From: Ctena decussata
Taxonomy: Eukaryota > Mollusca > Bivalvia > Lucinida > Lucinidae
Assembly (NCBI GenBank): GCA_963989385.1
Contig: OZ022502.1
Location: forward strand, 15,115,001 to 15,179,000
Direction: 5' to 3'
DNA: 64,000 nt
The translations under genes were made by a program, and so were the position numbers. The notes beneath the pieces were generated by a model. It searched no databases and was not told where the DNA came from. It saw only the letters and a list, made by a program, of their open reading frames with translations. Below, piece after piece: positions 37,445 to 48,400 of the stretch (its first letter is position 1; each line of letters opens with the position of its first letter).

Positions 37445-37988
37445 ATATACTACTACTACTACATATACTACTTCTACTTCTACTGCTGCTGCGAGTGCTG
37501 CTGCTACATTTATTACTACTACTGCATGTACTACTGTTACTACTACGATGACTACTACTACTTCTACTACAAGTACAACAACAACTTCTACTACTACATA
37601 CTACAGCATCTGCTACTACCAACCGTTCGCGTGGCCGACCTGTTACACTCCAGACTACGGATCACGGGGTCCCGTGTTCGAATCCCGTCAGAGGCAAGTT
37701 TCGGTCCACAACTAAATGGCAGTTCATTGCACAGAGCATTTCATTTTCAGTAATTCATCATCCTACAATGAAATACTCTTGAACAGGACGTAGAGCAACA
37801 ACACATGCATGCATATTACTACAACTACTTCTACATACTACATCATCTACTACTACTATTACTACAATTTCAACTTCCACTACAATAACTACTACTACTA
37901 CAAAAATAACAGCAGCAGCAGCAGCGACAACAACAACATCAATAACAACAATATCTACCACTACAACTTCATATACAGCTACTACTTA

Positions 37989-38023
<35 letters not shown>

Positions 38024-39367
38024 ATTTTATTACTTCAACTACTACTACTTCCTTTACTATTTCTATTACTACTCTATAAGGATCAAAATGAAAAGATTCT
38101 CATGCGTGCGTGCGTGTGTATGTGTGTGTTTGCGTCGTAATTTTCAAAAGGGTCAATATTATGGCGTGTTTTCATGCAGCAGCTTTGATGCCTTATTGTT
38201 TTTCAGCAATGCTAAATGCCGGTGTAGGTGAAAGTCAAATCAACAACATTCTTGCAGAGCTAAACTTACCAACTGTTACCCATAAAACCTTGAAGAAAAG
38301 GGAAAGAGAAATCGGAGAAACCTTTGAACAGGTTGCGGATGAATCATGTACAAGGGCCATCAAAGAAGAGATTGAAGCAATCCAGAAAATGAATCAGGCT
38401 GACGGGTAATAACAAATGTGCATCAAAAACTCTTCATGTGAAGCTTACATAAAAGTCTTCTCTGTCTAATATTTAGATTTTGGCGATGCCCAATCCTTCT
38501 ATATAATCTATATGTTGCCAACAATCCTAATAATGACAAAGTTTACGAAGTTTACTTTGGTATCAAATCCATATACCTCATTTATGTGTACCATTTTTGT
38601 TAATACAAGTACATGTAGAAAATAATTGGGTTCAAAACGTGTTTTTCAAGCAAATAACGGCAGTTACATAAAAAACTAATCAATCTAATTCATAAATGAA
38701 CAAGGGATGAATTTTCTGTAAGATAACACTCTCATAACAGTACAGTCTCCCCTCGGCTTTTATTGCGAAGAATGTGCTGTTACTCGCGCATTATCAATTA
38801 CAGAAGGTAATCAATGGTTGATATTGCTATTTTTATGCTCCCCGAAGGGTGAGCACATAGTCGCCGCATTGTCCGTCTGTCCGTCCGACCGTCTGTCCTT
38901 CCGTATGTCCATCCTTCCGTCCGTCCGTCACACATTTGTCCGGAGCATATCTCTGGAAGTATGAAAGGGAACTGAAATTTCACACATTGATAGAGGGCAA
39001 TGAGAAGAAGTGCGGAGCACAAGAACCATAACCCTGTCATAAGTCATTACAGAGTTATTTCCCTTCTATGTTTTTTTAGTATTTTGTTTGTCCGGCGCAT
39101 ATCTCCGGAAGTATAAAAGGGAACTGAACGAAACTTCACACATTGATAAAAGGCTATGGGAAGATGTTATTATTAGTAGTATTATTTCAGATTGACCAAT
39201 GTCACAGCAGAGGTATCCATAGACGGAGGGTGGCAAAGACGTGGCACGGGGCGCAGCAGAAATAGTTTGTCAGGTAGTGTAAGCTTCTGTTAAGTATTTA
39301 CCTGCCAATAAAAATATATAGATGATACATGATTGATCTAAGAGGACTTAGAATAGCCCCTTACTGA

Positions 39368-39409
<42 letters not shown>

Positions 39410-42400
39410 TGTCTGTCAGTCTGTAACTCGTGGATAATGCTAGCAGGACAACCCACAAGCCATACATATGCATAAACATATGAATTATCTTCTCCTCTTG
39501 ACATTGTACTGGTACATGTACAATTTATGGACAAAATATACTACAAATATATCAGCAGTATGAAAGCTGGGTCGCGTAGCGCAATCGGTAGGGCACCTGA
39601 CTCATAAGTCAGAGGTCCTGGGTTCGATACCCGGTCAGACCACATACTTCCGTTTTTCTTTCCGCTGATTCAAGAAGGGCAGTTGTCAGTTACTGGCGAA
39701 AGTATGTGCACCTAGTACTGGTTAACCGCTTAGAAGGTCTAAGCCTGTCCAGAAATAGTGTGGTTAGGTTAACTGACCGTCCCGACATGACCATAGTTGC
39801 TTACCGTGGACGTAAAGCAACAAAGCAATCAACCAATCAAGCATTCAGCAGTATGAAACATTACTTGATCAAGCCATCGTTATTCGTTACCTTGTGCGGG
39901 GGAAGGGGATATAGAGAACAGGGGGAACGTAGCAGCGCATTGGTAGCGTGTCTGACTCGCAGTTGGAAGGTCACGGGTTCGAATTGTACATGTATGTACA
40001 TAGGGCGCAATGCTTTTTGTCCTTGAGAAACACACTTTATCTACAGCATAGTACTCGTTATCACTCAGAACACCGACGCAAAATGACCCTTATGACTATA
40101 CGCGTGTTAGGCCAGAACTAAAGGAGTTCCTGCGGTCAAGGGAAGCAACATTACGAAGACACGGTTAATTTGAAATATAAAATATAGCTTTCATGAACAC
40201 TGTAGCAATGATCGTTTTGCGTGACCATGATCTAAATTTTATCATGTGCGTGGTAAAGAACACCAGACTGGGTAAAAGGCATATCAAAGACGCGCTTACA
40301 AGATCCGGCTCCTGGAACTACATGGCGAGAACAGCATTCATGCATGGATCTGAAGGGACCCAATATTTGTGTCCGTGTCCGTGAAATCAATTTACTCTCT
40401 TTATCACAAATACCTTGGTTTGGGTATAGAAATCATGTCGATTTTGCCCTGACCCACGCTTTACTCGAACGGATTTATGTGCATACAATGCCATGTTTTT
40501 ATGCCGTATTAGGTTATTAGTGTCCTCCTGGTGTGCACAATGTAAAATTTGGTTTTAAGAAAGAAGAAAAATATTATAGACATTTCCACGTCAAAATTTC
40601 AATTATACAATAGAGAACTGATCAGAGTACGTAACGTTTTGACGAAGACTTCATAACGTTACGTGTCGCTGACGTTTGTCGCTTAATATATATTTTTCTT
40701 TCAGACGAATTTTTCATTAATACTTTACGCGATCACCCTATATTTTTATTTGCATTTCTTATTCTACGAAATCCGCTCTTTATTTTCGTTGTAATTTTGT
40801 ATAGTGTCACCAGGCTCGTTTTGGAGAAATGTCTGCTTCAACAGTTGAAGGGTTCGAACTTTTATAGCGTCAAAAGGGATACGGGTGCCAGAATTTAACG
40901 TTTTTAAGTCATAAATGCTACTCTTCACCATTGAAATGTATATACAAAATAACACAGAGATAAAAACCCTGTTGATTGAGTGCTCTGAAAGCAAAATCCG
41001 ACAGGGAATATGCAAGATATGGTACAAAACGTTAATTTTTAATAAAAAAAACACCATATTACGTTAGATGGCGCATTAATATAAAACGAATACATTTTCC
41101 TCAAAACAAATAATACCATCAAAAGTGCAACATGTCAGAGTACATTTCAGGCAAGTTTCATCAAAATCCAAAGTATTTCGATTTTTTACCCATGACGTCG
41201 CCAAAGGTATCGAACTACGTTAAAATGCCCATTAATATAAAAATACCAAGAAATTCAGCATTTTTCAGGCTCAGATAAGCCAGAAAGGCTATTTTTTTCT
41301 GCTCATAAATATTAAAATGCCAACAATTGTTGGCATTTTAAAATTTATGAGCAGAAAAAATTTCATGCTCAGCTGAGTTGAGCATGAAAAAAGTTTTATA
41401 ACCTCGGGGCATGACTTCATTATGTCTGCAAAAATTTAGGTTGAAGAGGCATTTTATTTTCAATGTCTTAAAGAATCTTCAATTAAACATCACCTTTTCC
41501 CACTTCCACCCCATGTTCCCGCTTAAGAGTCTGTAATCTAGAAAACTTGCTGTTGAAAAAGTAGCTAACATTTGGCAGCATGAACAGACGTGAAGTATTA
41601 GTACTAGATGTGAAAAATATGGATAACAGCAACTTGTGGGTAACTGATAGGATGAAATAAACAAATTGATCTCTGGAAGAACAGGAATGACAGTTTTCCC
41701 AGCCAGCACATGACATTGAAATGATGTCACTATGACGTTGATGCGATGTAATGATGTCGCATCAACGTCAGTAAGACGTCATTTTGACATCATGTGCCCA
41801 CTGGGTTAGATGTAGATAATGCAAGCTGCATGTAATACATCTGATGGCTTGCAGGAATGATACAAGTGATATCTAGGGTAACATGAGGGACAAAGTGACA
41901 TCTAGAGTAACATGAAGGACAAGTGATATCTGGGATAACATGAAGGATAAAGATGATATCTCATCATGAAAAGTAGAAGTGATATCAGGTTAGCATCAGG
42001 ATAAGATTAGCTCCTGAATGCAGTGGCAGATAATTTGTATAACCGATAAAAGTGACTTCCTGAATGTAGTGAAAAACAATGCAATCACGATAAGATTCTT
42101 GAACAGTGAGAATGATAAGAGTGATCTCTGGAGAAAGAAGATACTCTGGATAATTCAGGAAATATTTCCTTTTCTGCATGTTATCTTATGAGGCCGCTAA
42201 AGAATAACATTAAGAATAAGTGATCTCTGATGGCAGGAAGGATAAAAGTGGTATCTGGGATAACTTGAGTCAGGAGGATTTTCTTGGAAACAACTGAGCC
42301 GCGACAGGAGAAAACCAACAAAGTGGTTGTGCTCCCAGGGCAGACTCAGATCAGCCTGGGCATCCACCCAGACTGATCAGACACTTTGCTAAGTCCTTAA

Positions 42401-45400
42401 AGGGTAGCTAAGGGTCTAAGCTACCTCCATGCGGACAGCGAAGACTCTGATCAGACTGGGCAGATGCCCAGGATGATCTGAGTCTGTGCTGGGCTCACAA
42501 CAACTTTGTCACGGCTCAATTAATGTCACTGATTTCTAATATAACATGAAGGACAAAGGCTATCTCTTAAATAGCATAAGCAAAGAAACGATTTTCTGGA
42601 AAATCCATGAATATACTTTTCATGAGACCACTAAGCATAATGAGAATGATAAAAGTAATCTCTTGGATAACAGGAAGGACAAAATCAGCTCATGAAGATT
42701 TCCTGGCTAGCACAGGAGATATTTACTTTCCTTAAAGTCACCCCTGAGATCACTCAGAATAAACAGATGGCAAATAGTACAATCTCTTGGATAACATGAA
42801 GGTTGTAGTCATCTCAAGTTTACAAGAAGTAAAAAGAAAGACAAAAAGTGGAAACAAAACAAAAAGGAAAAAAAGATTTTGTGGATAAGCCAGGGAATCT
42901 TTATTTTCCTTCATGTGTCTCCTTTGATCTTTCATGATAACATAAAGGATAAAAGTCATCTCTTCTTCAACAAGAAGGACAAACATTATATTTCAAATAT
43001 TAAAGAATAAACATGATATCATGATTGAAAGGGATCTATCTCTCATGTAATCTCTGATGTAACAGGAAGAATACTAGTCACCTCAAGAATAACATAAACC
43101 AAAGGAAATATTTTCTGAATCTAGGCAATATTTTCTTTTTATGATGTTCCTACCAGGAGATATTTCCTTACTTCATGTTATCCCTTAGATTACTAAGGCC
43201 AGCATAAAGGACAACAGTGACTTCAGATAAAAGGACAAGGACAGAAGTGGATTCAGCAGAATCATAATGGGAAGAAAAGCTTACCTGGGCAATCCAGGAA
43301 ATCTATTCTTTCATTTACCTTACTCATGAGCAAAATCAGGATAATATAAATTAATGATAAAAGAGATCACCTGAACAATCATAAAGAAAGACAAACATGC
43401 TTTTTTTTATAATAAAATGGACAAAATTAATATCAGCAATAACAGAGAGCAAATGGAAGATATCCCTGATTATCAAAAAAATAATCTTTTCTTTTCTTGA
43501 CATTGCTTCTTAGATCTCTGTGTATAATAAGAAGGATGAAAGTGACTGCTGGGATAACAGGAAGGACAAAAGTGAGCTGGGCTAAACTGTGATAGATAAT
43601 CAAAGGGCCAATGGCCCAAAAATGACAGATTCTATCAGAATAGAGTCATGCTACATCGGCTCAAAATAATTTCAAACTTCAGTCCTGTTGTTAATGGTCC
43701 AGCTCCATTAATGTAAATAAGCCATTTAGCGCAAATCACTTCATGCACCTGCAAAAATTCTATCTCTTGTACACAAGTAATATTTGAATTCTGACAACGG
43801 TTACTGCTTTTCACTGACTTTAAAGCACTCAGTGTTTGCGGTATTTCGCATTACATCTACCTATGGACCACGAGGAAGTCCACTCCAATGTTTACAATAT
43901 GGCAATTTTATAAATAACCACCGATAAACACACAATTACCGTATGATGTCCAGTATAATACATGCGAGATAAGGGGATAAACCTACAGAATATCTTTTAC
44001 ATTACATTCTCTGCAATGATTGACGTGCTCGAAATACTGTTTAGGCAAGTTTACAACTGTAAAACATTTTTTTTTTTATCAGCGGCAGCTGATTTATTTA
44101 CTTAATAAAGTATGAGGGGCGCTTGAAGAGGGGGCTTATACGGTAATTGGCGGATTGATTTTTACAATTCAATTTGTATTCGTTATAATTTTTGACCGCT
44201 GATGTCATTAGTTGTATACTTCTTATTTTACAAAACTACTTAAATAATTATACTTACACAAGATTACGTTATATAAGTTCTCATATAACTTCGTACAAAA
44301 CTTATTTTCAATTCCAGACGTATTTTTAGCGAAAGGGCCTTACGATCACTTCATTTCTAAGCGGAAGAACACAGCTACAGCTGTGAAAGCCACTTTCCAA
44401 AATACGCTTGTGACAGCATTGAATCAGTCATTAAAAATGGTTTTCTGGATACAAATATGGATACTAGTGAGCTCCCAGGGATAAAATATAAAAGATAAAC
44501 ATGATTTCTAGGATAATAGGATGGACAGATGTGATCTGGGATAAAACATGAAGGATAAAAAAGATCTCTTGGATAACAACAGGATAGACAAAAGTGAGCT
44601 GGGATAAAACATAAAGGATAAAAGTGCTATCTTGGATAACAGAATGGACAAAAGTGAGCCGGGATAAGGTTTCTGACTATCTGCATGATCAGCCAAACTA
44701 CTTACAAAGTTTACTAGGGATTGCTGAAATGTCACACATATAATAATTGAGAAATCCTATGAGTAAAAGTGTCTTAGGGCATAAGGAAACAATAAATGCT
44801 CAGACCAGTCTGATGGCTGATGACATACTGAGCAGCTATTAATTGGAATTTTTCTCTTCATAAACAATCCAGAAAATCTAGATCCATCTTCCAAGATGGA
44901 TCTAGATTTTTGGAATTGTTTTGGAAGGGCTAAAACCTTGTCTTATAATCAATTAAATGTAAACAGACTAATTTCTAAGCAGCGCAAACTGACCCGAGTC
45001 TTCACTATTCACAAATGCCCTAAGGCAAAGTTTCTTATGTTTTTTTCTCCAATGGAACTAAAGTTTTAAGGTATATGGGTACATATCCATGTTTTCCTAC
45101 CATGTTCACAAAGGCAGGCACCTTATTTTATTTCTTGATTGCTTCCGTGGGCAACAAAACTTTTCCAAAATGAGTGGTAGTCTTAAAGGAAAGAATTTGC
45201 TCTTCTCTCTTTTACAAGTTGACCCAAATTGAGAAGGGCTGGAAAAAATGAAAATGGCAGAGTTGCTACCACTCACAGAAAGACAAAGAGAAAGAAAACT
45301 ACATACATGCATGTAGAATAATTCTCATCACCAGGTTAGACTAAGATCCTCCTATGTGTAAATGAATTTCTCTTTTTGTTTTTAGACTCTGATGTTATGC

Positions 45401-48400
45401 TTGAATGGGGCTTGAAGTACCAAGTGACTGCTGATATCTTTATATGAACAGACAAACTCATAAATATTCATACAAATTCATTTTTAACAAGAGCTGTCGC
45501 CTGACAGCATAGCTCGCCTGAATTGGTGCTTGCCCATCACATAGCCGCTATGGTGGTGTGGACTGCTATGCATAAAACTTCAGGCAAGCATGTCCAAAAT
45601 AAAAACACATTTATAAACAAAAGCTATCTCAGAAATAAGTCTTAAAATAAAATTAAAATAAAAAAATCAAATAAAATTTCAAAGTCCATGAGCTTGAGGT
45701 AAAAAAAACTGAGGGGGGGGTGGGGTTGGTGGTGGAGGCTAAGCTGTACCATCAACCATTATCTAACATCAGTCCAAGTATTAGTATCAACTGAGTCTGA
45801 CATCGTGGCACTGTGAATATATGTCTTCATAAATATAAAACTTTAACCAAAATCTTTAAGACAAAATTCTAAGTCGATGACCTTGACTTTAAGGTCATCC
45901 AGTGGGGTAAGTATAAGGTGTTTTGTAAAAACTCAAAAAAGTGTCTAACATTAGTTCAAGTATAAACTAAATCTCTGCAAAGCATTATGAATCAGTATGC
46001 AATTACAAAACTTAAATAAAGACCAAAATTTCCTAAGTCCCTGACCTTGACATCAAGGTCACTGAGCGGGGTTGGGGTATTATTCTGTAGCTCTAACTAC
46101 AGTGCAAATATAAAAAGAATTCATCTATGGGTTCAGGAGATATGTGTCTTTAAAAAACTTTAACCAAAACATCCAATTAATAAAAAGACAATTTTCTAAG
46201 TCCATGACCTTGATATCAAGGTCACTGAGGGGGTGGGGGTAGTACCATCAAAAACTTTAGACCAATATCTAACTTCAGTACAAGTATCAAAGGAATCCAT
46301 CCATGGGTTAAGGAGATATTGGGCTTTATAAAACTTTAACCAAAACATCCAGTCCAAAAATCTCCCAATTTTCTAAGTCCATGACCTTGACATCTAGGTC
46401 ACTGAGTGGGGTGGGGTGGTACCCTGTTAAACTTTGGACCAATATCTAACTACAGTGCAAGTATCAAAGAAATCCATTCATGGGTTAAGGAGATATAGGT
46501 CTTTAACAAGAGGGCCATGAGGCCCTGAATCGCTCACCTGAACAATTGGCAAAGTGGGTTTTTCTGCAACTGTCACTATATGAGTCTTGGGTCAAAAGTC
46601 AAAGAATGACCATGACCTCGTGTACTCATAAATCTTCATGTACTCATTAAGACAACCATATAAACCATTTTTTAGGCCAAAATCTTCATAACTTTCCATG
46701 AAATCTTATGTTCTGGCATTTTCCCATAAAAAGGTCAAGGTAAACCCAAGGTCATCATTTGAACAGTCTTGGTAGTACTCTAGTACTCCATGCTACTTAC
46801 CAAGTTTCAAGGCCATAGGTGTATTGGTTCTGGAGAAGAAAAATATTAAAAGTTTTATAGCATAAATGGGTATGGCGGCCATGTTGGTCATGTGACCTGG
46901 ACCGTTGGAACAAATTTTTGTTCAATCAACCCCTCAAGCTCTATATGAAATGTGTTTACAATTGGCCATTTGGCTTTTAAGGAAATGTCTGAAAATGTCA
47001 AAATATGAGAGATCTGGATCAAAGGTCAAAGAATGACCAACCTCTTGTACTTATAATTCTTTATGACCTCATTAAAACGATGGTACAGTCCAACCTGTAT
47101 TAAGCAAGCACCTAAGGGATTATCAAGATAATTAAGACAGGTGCTTGCTTAATACAGGTACATTTCAATGTATTTGCATGTTTCGGGAACTGACTACATG
47201 CTTGCTTAACAGAGGTAGCCACTAAGACAGGTTTTACTGTATATACCAATTGACCTTCAGTGACATAATAGCTTCATCTGGTCATTTAGTTGACCATAAT
47301 TATATACACCACATATTGTACCTTAAGACTTAAATAGTTTCTGAGAAATCCACTGTATAAGCATTTTCCGATATAAAAGCCTAACATACCAAATTTGACC
47401 AAGTCGTAAATTAGATCAAGGCCAATGCAAGGTCATTATTTGTATAAACTATGATGGGCTCGCATGCTCGACGCTACATACCAAGTTTCAAGGTCATAGG
47501 CCTTTTGGTTCTGGAGAAGAAGCATTTTGAAGGGTTTTTACCATATATGGGCATGGCGGCCATCTTGGTCATGTGACCCAAACCCTGGGTATAAACTTTA
47601 GTTCCCCTATCCCACTGAGACACAATATGAAATTTGGCTTCAATCTCCCCAGTAGTTTCAGAGGAGAAGATGTTTGAAAATCTTGACGACGGATGGTCCG
47701 ACGGAATGACCTTGACCTTTCGTGACATAATATCTTCATCTGGTCATTTAGTTGACCATATATACCACATATTGTACCTTAGACTTAAACAGTTTCTGAG
47801 AAATCCATTATATAAGCGTTTTCCCACATAAAAGCCTAACATACAAACGTTGACCATGTAGTTAATTAGGTCAAGGTCAATGCAAGGTCATCATTTGTAT
47901 AAAGTATGATGGGCTCGCATGCCCAAAGCTACATACCAAGTTTCAAGGTCATAGGCCTTTTGGTTCTGGAGAAGAAGATTTTTGAAAGTTTTTTACCATA
48001 TATGGGCATGGCGGCCATCTTGGTCATGTGACCCAGACCCCGGGTATAAACTTTCGTTCCCCCTTCCCACTGAGACTCCATATGACATTTTGCTTCAATC
48101 ACCCCAGTGGTTTCAGGGGAGAAGATGTTTGAAAATCTTGTAGACGGATGGTCCGACGGAATGACCTTGACCTTTAGTGACATGATATCTTCATCTGGTC
48201 ATTTAGTCGACCATGTATACCACATATTGTACCTTAGACTTAAATAGATTCTGAGAAATCCACTGTTTAAGCATTTGCCCATATAAAAGCCTAACATACC
48301 AAAGTTGACCACGCCGTAAATTAGGTCAAGGTCAACGCAAGGTCATCATTTGTATAAACTATGTTGGGCCCACATGCCTGATGCTACATACCAAGTTTCA

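Larger units (their letters stand above)
34014..41410 (+). mobile_element. Mutator-like DNA transposon with ~53 bp TIRs, degenerate
   Basis: The left end GCCCCGAGGTTATAAAACTT then TTTTCATGCTCAACTCAGCT GAGCATGAAATT (34014-34066) is matched base for base by the reverse complement at 41358-41410. Each TIR contains its own short hairpin (ATGCTCAACTCAGCTGAGCAT). A 65 bp perfect palindrome centred on CAACAATTGTTG (41291-41358) adjoins the right TIR. Three exons of a Mutator-like transposase lie inside on the plus strand. No target-site duplication is evident: the flanks read ...TTTAAACCAG and ATGACTTCAT..., and a 9 bp match is absent. Confidence 0.82.
41860..44700. repeat. Degenerate ~30 bp minisatellite (GGATAACAGGAAGGACAAAAGTGA)
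   Basis: Irregular copies of GGATAACATGAAGGACAAAA, GTGATCTCT or GTGAGCTGGG recur through ~2.8 kb of intron. They are interspersed with TTTTCTGGA and ATATTTCCTT blocks. A palindromic MITE (42295-42518) and a ~750 bp unrelated segment (43590-44340) interrupt it. Confidence 0.75.

Noticed and set aside
37209..38231. Long open frames encoding poly-Ser (minus) and poly-Tyr (plus)
   Set aside because: They are readings of TAC/CTA triplet repeats; composition and lack of non-repeat sequence rule out a gene.
40193..40384. Possible fourth transposase exon
   Set aside because: It lacks the motifs expected after NSLSG in Mutator-like transposases and has no matching phase or acceptor.
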